DNA from: Tolypothrix sp. PCC 7910 | Lineage (GTDB): Bacteria > Cyanobacteriota > Cyanobacteriia > Cyanobacteriales > Nostocaceae | DNA length: 64,000 nt | Assembly (NCBI RefSeq): GCF_011769525.1 | Contig: NZ_CP050440.1 | Coordinates: 3,473,501 to 3,537,500, forward strand | Direction: 5' to 3' | Part shown: in pieces, positions 18,058 through 27,600 of the stretch | How the letters are laid out: every line of letters begins with the position of its first letter | Numbering within the stretch: the stretch's first letter is position 1 | Translations under genes and position numbers: made by a program | Notes under the pieces: model-generated | Seen by the model: the letters and a program-made list of their open reading frames with translations, nothing else | Database searches by the model: none | Told to the model about the DNA's origin: nothing

Positions 18058-18519
18058 ATGCCAGTTAAAGTTGGAGATACTGCTCCTGATTTCAGCTTAC
18101 CTGCTCAAAATGGTAAAACCGTTAGCCTGAGAAATTTTCGTGGTAAAAGTGCTGTTGTCCTGTACTTTTATCCCAAGGATGATACACCAGGATGTACTGC
18201 TGAATCTTGCGCTTTTCGCGATCGCTATGAAGTGTTTAAAAACGTCGGCGCTGAGGTGATTGGTGTGAGTGGTGATTCTAATCAATCGCATCAGCAATTT
18301 GCTGCCAAGTACAATTTACCTTTTATTCTATTGAGTGACAAAGGCGACAAAGTTCGTAAGGAATACGGCGCAACAGCAGCCTTTGGTTTATTACCTGGAC
18401 GAGTCACCTATGTAATAGACCAACAGGGAGTTGTGCAATATGTTTTTGATTCGATGTTTAACTTTCAGGGTCATGTTGAAGAGGCTTTGAAAAAGCTACA
18501 ACAGCTGCAAGCTGTCTAA
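18058..18519 (+). CDS. prxQ: Peroxiredoxin Q/BCP (thioredoxin-dependent peroxidase)
   Basis: Reduces hydrogen peroxide and alkyl hydroperoxides with thioredoxin as electron donor, a common antioxidant enzyme in cyanobacteria. The 153 residues hold the AhpC/TSA core: [19 protein letters not shown], then [20 protein letters not shown], with the peroxidatic Cys in PGCT and a second Cys five residues on (CX4C), the atypical two-cysteine arrangement of Prx[20 protein letters not shown] is the conserved C-terminal strand. ATG 18058. Several paralogues usually exist in one genome, so the symbol names the subfamily. Confidence 0.92.
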   Translation: MPVKVGDTAPDFSLPAQNGKTVSLRNFRGKSAVVLYFYPKDDTPGCTAESCAFRDRYEVFKNVGAEVIGVSGDSNQSHQQFAAKYNLPFILLSDKGDKVRKEYGATAAFGLLPGRVTYVIDQQGVVQYVFDSMFNFQGHVEEALKKLQQLQAV

Positions 18520-18530
18520 GTAATTGGAAA

Positions 18531-18598
18531 AAGGGGAAAGGTTAAAGGGTCAGGGGAAAATACAAAACTTTTCCCTCTTTACCGTTAACCTTTTCCCT
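18531..18598. terminator. Imperfect purine/pyrimidine stem after prxQ
   Basis: A G/A-rich arm (18531-18560, aggggaaaggttaaaggg) faces a complementary C/T-rich arm (18569-18598, ttaccgttaaccttttccc) around a short loop, just after the prxQ stop. It could end transcription from either side; it resembles a degenerate dispersed repeat. Confidence 0.5.
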
Positions 18599-18632
18599 AC
18601 TTCTGCAAGAAGTCTATTGAATCTACAAAGAG

Positions 18633-18666
18633 AGAAGGACAAGGGAACGTTTCCCCTTGTCCTTCT
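18633..18666. terminator. 13-bp inverted repeat between convergent prxQ and lrtA
   Basis: AGAAGGACAAGGG (18633-18645) pairs perfectly with CCCTTGTCCTTCT (18654-18666) around eight bases. A T-rich stretch follows further along on the plus strand. It lies between convergent genes, so a bidirectional terminator role is reasonable. Confidence 0.55.
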
Positions 18667-18738
18667 TATATTGCTTGTCTTTTTATCCTCCGTGCCTGAC
18701 GTTGCTGTTATATTTCTTAATAACCAATCCCCGGTTTC

Positions 18739-19401
18739 TCATTTAGCCAAAAACGGTTTTTCCGAAATGACAAAATTAGCATTAGCTGTCTTGCCATTTT
18801 TACCATTGCTATGACCGTTGGTATGGCCGTTATTATGACGTGGTTGAATTACACCGTAACCACCGTGGTTACGTTCATAAATTACGTTGATTTCACCTGT
18901 CTCAGAATTGAGGAACATATAAAAGTCATGCCCAACCATTTGCAGCTGTTCCAAAGCTTCTGTAACAGTCATTGGTGGCATTGAGAAGTACTTGGTGCGG
19001 ACAATCTCGTTGGGTAATTCTGGAGTGCGATCGCCAATTAAATCTGCAACTACTGGTTGAGGAACTACTACCTCATTAGTTGGTTGACTTTGAGTTTTCT
19101 TATCGTGTCGTCTTTCTTTATATTTACGCAGTTGACGAGCAATTTTATCTGCTACCAAGTCAATACTGGCATATAGATTTTCGCTGCTTTCCTCGGCACG
19201 GATGACGTTACCATTGGCATAAATAGTCACTTCAGCCGCCTGTCTGGGGTTAATTCGGGGATTGCGAGCTACGCTTAAATGCACATCCACTTCATTGGTG
19301 ATGTTCTGAAAGTGACTAACTGCTTTTTCGATTTTTTGATGCACATAATCCCGAATCGCATCGGTGATTTCAATATTTTTGCCGTGGATGACAAGCTTCA
19401 T
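18739..19401 (-). CDS. lrtA: Ribosome hibernation promoting factor, long form (LrtA)
   Basis: Long-form HPF that binds the 30S decoding region and dimerises ribosomes in stress or darkness; the cyanobacterial homologue was described as a light-repressed transcript. The S30AE domain ([60 protein letters not shown]) is followed by a basic linker ([13 protein letters not shown]) and the C-terminal dimerisation domain ([40 protein letters not shown]). The tail is Asn/Gly-rich. ATG 19401 has GGGAGAG at good spacing; an in-frame TTG at 19419 is less likely. Confidence 0.94.
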   Translation of the reverse strand: MKLVIHGKNIEITDAIRDYVHQKIEKAVSHFQNITNEVDVHLSVARNPRINPRQAAEVTIYANGNVIRAEESSENLYASIDLVADKIARQLRKYKERRHDKKTQSQPTNEVVVPQPVVADLIGDRTPELPNEIVRTKYFSMPPMTVTEALEQLQMVGHDFYMFLNSETGEINVIYERNHGGYGVIQPRHNNGHTNGHSNGKNGKTANANFVISEKPFLAK

Positions 19402-20031
19402 GTAAACTCTCCCGCTCAATATTTAATATGAATTGGTTTGGTTTTGTAACGAAATTGCGGTAAGGTCTATCACTGCCGCCAAAACAATATTTGAAGCATT
19501 TTTATGTACTACCGGTACGCCTACCATCATCATTGTTGTATCTTTATGACTGCGCGTTCAATTGATGATTTTCTCTATCTCTGCATAGGTTTACAACTGG
19601 TTGTCAGGCAATTGATGAACCAAGGCGAGATACCCGATTGAGGTAGTCTGAGCAGCTTGCCCCTTACCTGCTAGGGATTTTGGAACAATCTTTACATAAA
19701 TAGGAGTAGTTGTTCCGCTAATATTACAGGTGGTTTGCTCACGTGGGATAGAGAATACTCTTGTTGTCGATGCAAACAATTTATTTATTTAGACGTCATC
19801 AGCCAGTGCATTTCTTCCTCTTGTTTGGCGTGATGCTTATTGCAGAAAATTCCTCCTAGAACCATTCAGGTTATATATTCAAGCTAGCACTTTGTATTTT
19901 CTAACGCCAATTCCCTTGATGTTCCTTTAAGATCCTTTGCATAGCTTGACAATTGTTGATTCAAACCCGCCTACTTGAAATATATTTCGTCCCAAAACCA
20001 GTTGATTTTTGGTCTTATCCGTAGTAAGAAA
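19402..20031. other. Intergenic, lrtA 5' region and lipB promoter
   Basis: About 630 bases between divergent lrtA and lipB. lrtA mRNAs of other cyanobacteria have long untranslated leaders, which would fit here, but no structure was confirmed. A 62-codon minus-strand reading frame at 19591-19779 has no supporting feature. Confidence 0.45.
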
Positions 20032-20706
20032 ATGTATCGTTATCGTTGTTTGTTATATAACCAGGGATTGTTACCTTATTTAGAGGCGCTAGAATGGCAG
20101 CGATCGCTAATGCGCGATCGCATTCAAAATCCCCATCTCGATGACGTGCTAATTTTGCTAGAGCATCCCCCTGTCTATACTTTGGGACAAGGTGCTAAAC
20201 CAGAATTTCTCAAATTTGACCCTGAACAAACTAAATTTGAAGTCCATAGAATCGAACGTGGTGGCGAAGTTACTTACCATTGTCCCGGTCAACTGGTGGG
20301 GTATCCAATTTTAAATCTGCAACGCCATCAAAAAGACCTGCATTGGTACTTGCGCCAATTAGAAGAAGTTTTAATTCGGGTATTAGCCATTTACAATTTG
20401 CGAGGCGAAAGAATTCCCGGTTTTACAGGTGTTTGGGTAGAAGGACGTAAAGTAGCGGCGATTGGTATTAAAGTCAGCCGTTGGATTACAATGCACGGCT
20501 TTGCTTTCAACGTCTGTCCTGATATGACAGGCTTCAATCAAATTGTCCCCTGCGGGATAGCTGATAAACCTGTAGCCAGTTTAGCCGAATGGATTCCTAA
20601 CATTACCTGTGAACAAGTGCGTCCCCAGATAGCAAAGTCCTTTGCGGAAGTTTTTGCAGTGGAATTGGTTGAGTCCGTAGACAAAGAATTATTTTCAGTC
20701 TACTGA
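20032..20706 (+). CDS. lipB: Octanoyltransferase LipB
   Basis: Transfers octanoyl from acyl carrier protein to lipoyl domains, the first step of protein lipoylation. Motifs: [39 protein letters not shown], the catalytic Lys region [20 protein letters not shown] and the catalytic Cys in [13 protein letters not shown] start at 19975 would add 19 residues; ATG 20032 ([20 protein letters not shown]) fits the family N terminus and is chosen, giving 224 residues. Divergent from lrtA. Confidence 0.94.
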   Translation: MYRYRCLLYNQGLLPYLEALEWQRSLMRDRIQNPHLDDVLILLEHPPVYTLGQGAKPEFLKFDPEQTKFEVHRIERGGEVTYHCPGQLVGYPILNLQRHQKDLHWYLRQLEEVLIRVLAIYNLRGERIPGFTGVWVEGRKVAAIGIKVSRWITMHGFAFNVCPDMTGFNQIVPCGIADKPVASLAEWIPNITCEQVRPQIAKSFAEVFAVELVESVDKELFSVY

Positions 20707-20785
20707 CTTTCGTCTCCTGGTCTAATTAAAAAGCACGAATAATAATATCATTGATGATATATATCATATATGATAAGTTATTGGC

Positions 20786-21108
20786 ATGTGCTGGAATGTT
20801 GAATTACATCCTTTATTTGCACAGGAATTCTTAGAGTTTAACGAAGCGGTGCAGGATGGTTTATTAGCCGAAATAGTCTTGTTGGAAAAGTAGGTTCTAA
20901 ACACGCAAATATGAAAGAGTTGCGATTTACAACAGATAATGGTGTGTGGCGAGCGGCCTTTGCCTTCGATCCGCAGCGTCAAGCCATTGTACTGGTCGCT
21001 GGCGATAAATCTGGGACGAGTGAAAAACGATTTTACAAGCAACTGATCAAAAAGGCCGATGAACGCTTTGACAATCATTTGATCCAGTTACAAGAGGAAG
21101 AACAATGA
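20786..21108 (+). pseudogene. Decayed HigB-type toxin gene (phage Gp49-like family)
   Basis: Two reading frames together resemble one toxin of the phage-derived Gp49-like/HigB family. The N-terminal part from ATG 20786 reads MCWNVELHPLFAQEFLEF and ends at a TAG (20891-20893) after LLEK. In another frame, from about 20888, comes GSKHANMKELRFTTDNGVWR, then FAFDPQRQAIVLVAGDKSG and SEKRFYKQLIKKADERF. Intact relatives have roughly 20 more residues between these halves, so an internal deletion shifted the frame. The second half alone (ATG 20911, 65 residues) could be translated but lacks the N-terminal part of the fold. Its TGA overlaps the antitoxin ATG. Confidence 0.8.
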
Positions 21109-21434
21109 CTAAAGGGGAAATTTTACAAAGTATATGGGATAATTTGCCAGACGACCGTAAGGAGCGCATACAGACGCAGGCGAAAGAATTAGAAGTAGAA
21201 TATCTCACCTTGCAGGAACTACGAAAAGCTGCAGGACTAACACAAGCAGAAATTTCCAGAAACTTGGAAATGCCACAGTCGAACGTGTCACGTTTGGAAA
21301 GAGAATCGGATATGTTACTTTCCACTCTCCAAAACTACATTACCGCGATGGGTGGTAGCCTCATTATTACCGTTGAGTTTCCAAATAAGCCACCTGTTCG
21401 CCTCAATATGCTAAGTGACCTTGTAGACAGCTAA
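21105..21434 (+). CDS. HigA-type antitoxin, XRE-family DNA-binding protein
   Basis: A 109-residue protein with an XRE/Cro helix-turn-helix: ELRKAAGLTQAEISRNLEMP followed by QSNVSRLERESDMLLSTLQN. The C-terminal strand (AMGGSLIITVEF) is typical of antitoxins paired with HigB-like RelE-superfamily toxins. It would bind the toxin and repress the operon. It overlaps the decayed toxin gene by four bases (ATGA), the usual toxin-first arrangement. The antitoxin frame is intact, so a solitary antitoxin remains; it could still act as a repressor or protect against a related toxin elsewhere. Confidence 0.87.
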   Translation: MTKGEILQSIWDNLPDDRKERIQTQAKELEVEYLTLQELRKAAGLTQAEISRNLEMPQSNVSRLERESDMLLSTLQNYITAMGGSLIITVEFPNKPPVRLNMLSDLVDS

Positions 21435-21714
21435 CTATTTCCTGCTAAGTCTCCCATTCTCCGGGTACTCTTGCGGAAAACTCGCAGAGTAGGTGCTATG
21501 CATCTACATCCCTGAGCCCCACCTGGGCAATACTCACATATGTGTGTTTTAGTGGGTATTGCTGGTAATTATTAATTTTCCAAGAATAATAGAGGATTGC
21601 TTGATGAGGATTGCTATGATTTGCATTTAAGGCTCAATCTCCAAGTTAGAATATGATTGTTTATCAACAAAATATACTAATTATTTTCGCTTTATTCTAC
21701 TCTAAATTTAGCGT

Positions 21715-21915
21715 GTGAATTATCCAGGAAATGTACATATATATGCCCCAGCTATTGCTTCTTTGGAAGAACGTGACTGGAAAGCAATGACAGAATTGTT
21801 TGACAGGGAAGATAGTGAAGAAATTGAAGCTGATATCATGAAAAGCTTGCTATTCATGATACCTGAACCTTGTTGGGGTGATGATCCTTTTGACTTCCTA
21901 CGTGAATATCTTTAA
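21715..21915 (+). CDS. Small acidic hypothetical protein
   Basis: A 66-codon frame from GTG 21715. The translation is acidic and protein-like (ASLEERDWKAMTELFDREDS, EADIMKSLLFMIPEPCWGDD, FDFLREYL) with no repeats, no signal peptide and no TM segment. No family recognised. It lies in a gap between the antitoxin and glnQ genes and has no strong Shine-Dalgarno site. It may be a real short gene or the tail of a decayed one. Confidence 0.4.
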   Translation: MNYPGNVHIYAPAIASLEERDWKAMTELFDREDSEEIEADIMKSLLFMIPEPCWGDDPFDFLREYL

Positions 21916-22102
21916 GTATTGCTGAGTGTTCAGTAATTAATAAAAATAAAATAAAAATATATTTATCTAGTGCGTGAGGTCTGCGAATACGGAACTATGT
22001 ATCTTAATGTTTAATAGATTGTTTAGTAAGGATAAATAAAGTCAAAAAATCTCAGCCTGGCTTTACTATTTATTTTTATCTTCAGACTGATTACTAAGTA
22101 AT

Positions 22103-22864
22103 TTACAACTTACCAGCATTGAGGCGGCTGAGGAAAGTACGCAGGCGATCGCTTTGGGGATGAGTCAAAACTTCATGCGCCACACCTTCTTCTACCACCA
22201 GTCCTTGGTCTAAAAATATCACCCGATGGGCTACTTCCCGAGCAAATTGCATTTCATGGGTAACAACCACCATTGTCATGCCTTCTGCGGCTAATTGTTG
22301 CATGACTTGCAAAACTTCCCCTACCAATTCTGGATCTAAAGCACTGGTAGGTTCATCAAATAGCATAATCTGAGGATTCATACATAAACTACGGGCGATC
22401 GCTACTCGTTGTTTTTGTCCCCCAGAAAGTTGCTCAGGATAGGCAGATGCTTTATCAAAAAGACCGACTTTTTCAAGATACAGTCCTGCTAATTGGGCAC
22501 TTTCTTTGGGTGTTTTCCCTAAAACTTTGCGGGGGGAGAGTGTCAAATTCTCCAGTACACTGAGATGAGGAAATAGATTAAATTGCTGGAAAACCATCCC
22601 TACTTGGGTTCTGAGTTCTCGCAATTGACCATAGTTAATTTCAGGGTGGGATAAGTCGATACCGTTAACTATTAAACGCCCATGATTTATACTTTCTAAA
22701 CGATTGAAACATCGTAGTAAAGTGCTTTTACCACAGCCAGAAGAACCAATCACAGCAACCACTTCTCCCCGGTTAATTTCGCCTGAGATACCTTTGAGGA
22801 CTTTCAGAGAACCAAAGCTTTTTTCGAGATTTTCAAAAATAATCGTGGGGGTGGAATTGTTCAT
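22103..22864 (-). CDS. glnQ: Polar amino-acid ABC transporter ATP-binding protein (GlnQ type)
   Basis: ATPase of a polar amino-acid importer, probably for glutamine or similar. All ABC motifs are present: Walker [10 protein letters not shown], the Q-loop region [19 protein letters not shown], signature [15 protein letters not shown], Walker [14 protein letters not shown], and the H-loop [18 protein letters not shown] 22864 ([20 protein letters not shown]) gives 254 residues, normal for the subfamily; a TTG 13 codons upstream is unlikely. It is transcribed away from the binding-protein/permease gene 77 bases to its right, so the two halves of this transporter are divergent rather than in one operon. 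Confidence 0.92.
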   Translation of the reverse strand: MNNSTPTIIFENLEKSFGSLKVLKGISGEINRGEVVAVIGSSGCGKSTLLRCFNRLESINHGRLIVNGIDLSHPEINYGQLRELRTQVGMVFQQFNLFPHLSVLENLTLSPRKVLGKTPKESAQLAGLYLEKVGLFDKASAYPEQLSGGQKQRVAIARSLCMNPQIMLFDEPTSALDPELVGEVLQVMQQLAAEGMTMVVVTHEMQFAREVAHRVIFLDQGLVVEEGVAHEVLTHPQSDRLRTFLSRLNAGKL

Positions 22865-22895
22865 AAAAGTCAAGGGTAAAGGTAAAAAGTCGCAC

Positions 22896-22915
22896 AGACG
22901 CAATTAATCGCGTCT
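22896..22915. repeat. Short palindrome between the divergent transporter genes
   Basis: AGACGC (22896-22901) and GCGTCT (22910-22915) flank aattaatc. This resembles the gacgcgattaatcgcgtc palindrome that recurs in Nostoc-type genomes. It sits between two divergent promoters, so an operator role cannot be excluded. Confidence 0.5.
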
Positions 22916-22941
22916 ATACTCAAAAGTCAAGGAAAATAAAT

Positions 22942-24441
22942 ATGGCTGGATTTGCTTGGGTTCGTTGGCTAAACTCGTTTGTGGCTACAGCTTTGAGTTT
23001 ATTGTTACTTGTAGGCTGTAGTATTAATCCGAGTTCAGAAAAAATCCTGCGGGTTGCGAATGAACCAGCATTTCCACCTTTTGAGTTTTTGGGAACTGAC
23101 GGTAAATCACAAGGCTTTTCTCTTGATTTAATGAATGCGATCGCAACTGCGGCTAATTTTAAAATTAATTATCAGAGTGTGCCATTTGATGGCATTATCC
23201 CAGCTTTGCAAGCCAAGACGGTAGATGCTGCCATTAGTTCGATTACGATTACCGAGGAGAGAGCAAAAACTGTTTCTTTTTCCCGTCCTTATTTTAAAGC
23301 TGGATTGGCGATCGCTATTCGTACCGACAATCAAGATATTACCAACTTTAATAGTCTTAAAAATAAAAGAATTGCTGTACAAATTGGTACTACAGGAGCC
23401 AAAAAAGCTCAGGATATTCCCGGAGCAAAAATTCGCATTTTTGATTCTGCACCTCTAGCTCTGCAAGAATTAGCTAATGGTAATGTCGATGCAGTAATTA
23501 ATGATGCACCAGTTACTTTATACGCAATTAATACAGGTAGTCTTCAGGGACTGAAAGTAGTAGAGCAATTGCTCACAGAAGAATATTACGGCATTGCCAC
23601 ACCAAAAGGCTCACCTAACCTTGCACTTATTAACAATGGTATTGATAAAGTCCTAAAAAATGGCACTTATGCCCAAATTTACCGAAAATGGTTTAAAGCC
23701 GAGCCTCCAACTTTACCAGCTACAACACTCTTTGAAAAGCAAAATAGCGAGATAACGGGTATATTTGCCCCATTTGGTGTAGTATGGCGGGCTTTGCCTA
23801 CGCTATTGCAAGGAGTATTGGTGACGCTACAGCTGACAGTACTTTCTGTCATACTGGGTTTATTAAGTGGTTCCCTGATTGGTATTGTTCGCCTGTCTCG
23901 GATTAAAGCTGTGCGGTGGCTAGCACGGGCCTATGTTGATTTCTTTCGGGGAACGCCTTTACTCGTGCAAATTTTTATGATTTATTTTGGCATACCTGCG
24001 ATCGCGCAAGAATTGGGTTTTACTTTCTCATTTGATCGCTTAGTTGCTGGAGTAGTTGCTTTAACTTTGAATAGCGCCGCCTACATTGCAGAAATTGTCC
24101 GTGCTGGGATTCAATCAATTGAACCAGGACAAGCCGAAGCCTCTCAATCACTTGGATTAAGTGCTGTACAAACCATGCGCTATGTAATTTTTCCCCAAGC
24201 TTTACGGCGGATGATTCCACCCTTAGGTAATGAATTTATTAGTTTATTGAAAGATACTAGTTTAGTTGCAGTAATCGGATTTGAAGAATTGTTCCGCAAA
24301 GGACAATTAATTGTTGCAGATAATTATCGCGCCTTTGAAATTTATGCAGCTGTTGCTGTCGTTTATCTATGCTTAACACTGCTTTCTTCCCAAGCATTTA
24401 GTCGTTTAGAAGCATGGATGAATCCGGTGAAACGCTCTTAA
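22942..24441 (+). CDS. Polar amino-acid ABC transporter, substrate-binding protein fused to permease
   Basis: A 499-residue fusion. Residues 1-26 are a lipoprotein-like signal (SLLLLVGC, Cys26). Residues about 35-255 form a family 3 periplasmic binding domain (LRVANEPAFPPFEFLGTDGK, VDAAISSITITEERAKTVSF, VDAVINDAPVTLYAI). Residues about 280-495 form a HisM/GlnP permease domain (LQGVLVTLQLTVLSVILGLL, the EAA-type loop GIQSIEPGQAEASQSLGLSA, and RRMIPPLGNEFISLLKDTSL). Such binding-protein/permease fusions are known in glutamine-type importers. ATG 22942. The likely ATPase partner is the divergent glnQ. Substrate specificity is inferred only from family. Confidence 0.92.
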   Translation: MAGFAWVRWLNSFVATALSLLLLVGCSINPSSEKILRVANEPAFPPFEFLGTDGKSQGFSLDLMNAIATAANFKINYQSVPFDGIIPALQAKTVDAAISSITITEERAKTVSFSRPYFKAGLAIAIRTDNQDITNFNSLKNKRIAVQIGTTGAKKAQDIPGAKIRIFDSAPLALQELANGNVDAVINDAPVTLYAINTGSLQGLKVVEQLLTEEYYGIATPKGSPNLALINNGIDKVLKNGTYAQIYRKWFKAEPPTLPATTLFEKQNSEITGIFAPFGVVWRALPTLLQGVLVTLQLTVLSVILGLLSGSLIGIVRLSRIKAVRWLARAYVDFFRGTPLLVQIFMIYFGIPAIAQELGFTFSFDRLVAGVVALTLNSAAYIAEIVRAGIQSIEPGQAEASQSLGLSAVQTMRYVIFPQALRRMIPPLGNEFISLLKDTSLVAVIGFEELFRKGQLIVADNYRAFEIYAAVAVVYLCLTLLSSQAFSRLEAWMNPVKRS

Positions 24442-24447
24442 TAATTA

Positions 24448-24530
24448 CTAATTCGTAATTCGTAATACCCTTCTCCTAACGGAGACGCTGCGCGAATGGG
24501 AAGCGCAAAGTGCTACGTAATTCGTAATTA
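24448..24530. repeat. Palindromic repeat flanked by attcgtaat direct repeats
   Basis: A GC-rich core (ttctcctaacggagacgc, gcgcgaatgggaagcgc; 24471-24514) of a kind common in Nostoc-type genomes is bracketed by aattcgtaat-type repeats at 24448-24466 and 24515-24530. Looks like a small non-coding repeat inserted at an AT-rich site. Confidence 0.6.
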
Positions 24531-24543
24531 GAAGAAAAATTAT

Positions 24544-24625
24544 TTTAACCGCCGATGAAGTATCGATAAACACAGATAAACGCCGATAAAGAATCTGCGT
24601 TCATCGGCGTTTATCTGCGGTTAAA
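24544..24625. terminator. Nested inverted repeat between convergent genes
   Basis: An inner stem CAGATAAACGCCGAT (24573-24587) and ATCGGCGTTTATCTG (24603-24617) is perfect over 15 bp. An outer pair TTTAACCGC (24544-24552) and GCGGTTAAA (24617-24625) adds 9 bp. It lies between the convergent permease-fusion and WD40 genes and can act as a terminator for both; it may also be a member of a dispersed repeat family. Confidence 0.75.
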
Positions 24626-24641
24626 TATTTATGTTTTTTAA

Positions 24642-27600
24642 CTACTCAACTGCACCGAGAATTTTTAAAGTTGCTTTTTGAGTAGCGCTTAAACCCGTGA
24701 TACCTTGAATGTTCATTCCTTCATAAGGACGAGGCGATCGCAAAATTTGCAAGCATTCCCCTGTGGCGATATCCCATAGCCGAATTGTCTCATCTTGAGA
24801 ACCGCTGGCTAAAATTGGTCTGTGAGGATGAAATGCGATCGCCCAAATCCAATTACTATGTCCTTGCAGTATATTGAGACATTCCCCAGTTTCCTTATGC
24901 CAAAGTATGATTGTTTGGTCGTGGCTGACACTAGCAACTAAATCCCCTTGGGGGTGAAATTTGACTTCGGTAACAGTGGTTGTATGTCCCTGTAATGTTT
25001 GCCAACTATTATCTGTACTGATATCCCAAAATTTGATTTTATAGCTGATATCGCCAACAGCTAAAACTCTGCTGTCTGGACTGAAAGCAATAGAACTAAA
25101 CCAACTTTGTTTTTCTTCTAATATTTTCAAACATTCCCCTGTAGCTACATCCCAGAGACGAATGCTATTGTCGCTGCTACTAGCTAGATATTGACTATTC
25201 GGACTCCAGGTAACAGAAAATACCCAATCTGTATGCCCCGCTAAAGTTCTGAGACATTCTCCAGTATTGACATCCCAAAGTTTAATTGTCTTGTCTGCAC
25301 TACCACTAACAAGAGTGCTTCCATCGGGACTAAAGGCTAAGGAAAAGATGAAACTTGTATGTCCTGTTAAAGTTCTCAGGCATTTCCCTGTAGTCACATT
25401 CCAGATACGAATTGTGCGATCGAGGCTTCCACTGGCTAATATATGACCATCGGCACTGTAAACAATGGTCATGACTTCGCGACTATGACCATAAAAGCTT
25501 TTGAGGGAATTTCCTGTAGCAACATCCCACAATCTGACTGTAAAGCCTGTGTTTCCCGCTAATAAATCACCATCAGGGCTGAAAACTACGGAATCAATAA
25601 AACTGGGATAACCCTGTAATGTTTTGATGCATTCTCCTGTAGCTACCTGCCATAACCTAATACTTTGGTCTTCAGCACCGCTAGCAAGCAGTTGCCCATC
25701 AGGACTAAAGGCTACTGACCATACACGAGTGGTATGACCCGAGAGAGTTTTAATGCACTGTCCGGTTTTAATATCCCATAAAGTAATAACTGAGGCTTCA
25801 CCTGCGATCGCTAACGTTTGACCATCGGGACTAAAGGCAATTGACCAAACTAACTCAATCACCTGTCCCTGCAATGTTTTCCGGCATCGCCCCGTGCGGA
25901 CATCCCACAACTTTACAGTGTTATCTTCACTACCAGTGGCTAGAATACGTCCATTGGGGCTGAAGCTAACTGACCAAACGGCTTGAGTATGTTCAGCCAG
26001 AGTATACAGACATTCACCCGTCCTCACATCCCAAATTTTCGCCGTTTTATCTTCACTACCGCTAGCCAGAAGTGTTCCATCTGGGCTGAAGTCTACTGGG
26101 CCAACAGTGTTTGTGTGTCCTTGTAAGGATTTTAAGTATTCGCCACTATGGATATCCCAGAGTTTAATTGTGTTATCTCGGCTACTGCTAGCAAGAAGCA
26201 TTCCATCCGGGCTGAAGCGCGATAACCAACCACGGACTGTATCTTCTTGTAAAGTCAGTAAACATTGCCCAGTGTTGACATCCCAACGTTTAATGATGCC
26301 ATTTCCACAACAACTTGCTAGAGTTTTACCATCTCTGCTGAAGTTAACTAGCCAAACCCAGCCGGTATGGCCTTCAAAGTTCCGCATTTGTTCACTATCT
26401 TCTATATTCCACAGGCGCACACCACCATTAGCATCACCTGTGACTAAATGCTTACCATCTGGGCTAAATTCTACTACTAAAATATTGACGAGAGCATCAC
26501 TAAAATTTGAGTTTTTCACATTAGTATTGCTCAAATTTACTTGATGCAGATTAATACCCTGTAGGTAAGCTTGCCAAATTGTTAAACCCGACAAATCGTA
26601 GTTAGTAAAATCAACGTTTAGCTGACGCAGAAGATTAATAATATTGCCGCCAGCGTATCCAGGCGTTGTGGAAAATTTTTCTTGTAAAATAGCAATAATT
26701 TCTGTTAGTCGCCTTTCAATTGCTAAGGGATTCGCTAATCGAGTTTTTAACCGATTCAATAGCGGTTCTAAAATTACGCGCCTTTGACTTTCTCTGACAT
26801 AATCTTTAGCCGTTGCTTCTATTAAGGCGTAGGAATTCAATAGTTGGATTTCCCCTGAGTTAATTTCACTACATACCTTTTTAATGAGTTTGTCTGTGAC
26901 ATACTCCATGACTACAGGTTGTTGGGTGTAGCGACCTGACTGCTTTTCTATGAGCGATCGCCCTTGCAAAGATAACAATACTTCTAGCAATTCTCGCTTA
27001 GAGATTTTGGGGACAATATCCTCTTGTAATTCGGTGATATTTACCCATTCTCGTTTTGCTGCTAGCCAGTACATCACTTGCTTTTCGTTAACTGACAAGC
27101 GATTAAACTGTTGCTCTAATATTTCTCTAATATCACCAAAAACAACAGGAGCTTGCCCAAGAAATTGTAAAATGTTGCCATCAAATAGATACTGAATTGT
27201 TGTAGCAACAATTTTTAAAGCTAGAGGATTACCTGTATAACGCTGAATTAAGCTATCACGTTCATCAGTTGCATTTACCAATCCTTTTGTGGTGAGAATT
27301 TGCTGTGCTTCTGCTAAGGGTAAGCCAGTTAACTGCAGCGATCGCACAGGTAAATTTACTCCCTCTCTGGCTGTAAAACCAATTGGTTTCTCGCGACTAG
27401 TAAATATGAGGCAACTTTGATGACGTTCATCACCTACCCTGCGGAAAAGTTGCCCATAGCCTTCATATCCCGAACGATAGCAACCAGAAGCTTTGCCACT
27501 TTCTAAAATTGATTCAGTATTATCTAAGACTATCAGACAACGTTGAGAACGGAGATATTTCATTAAACAAGAAATATGCCCCTCTATAGTCTCCGGAATA

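Noticed and set aside
18524-18814. 96-codon frame after prxQ
   Set aside because: Runs through two inverted repeats and into the 3' end of lrtA on the other strand; low complexity and no plausible start signal.
19591-19779. 62-codon minus-strand frame upstream of lrtA
   Set aside because: No ribosome-binding site or recognisable protein feature; more likely part of the lrtA leader region.
20911-21108. Complete short toxin gene from ATG 20911
   Set aside because: The upstream fragment in another frame clearly continues the same family N-terminally, so the 65-codon frame is better read as the second half of a broken gene.
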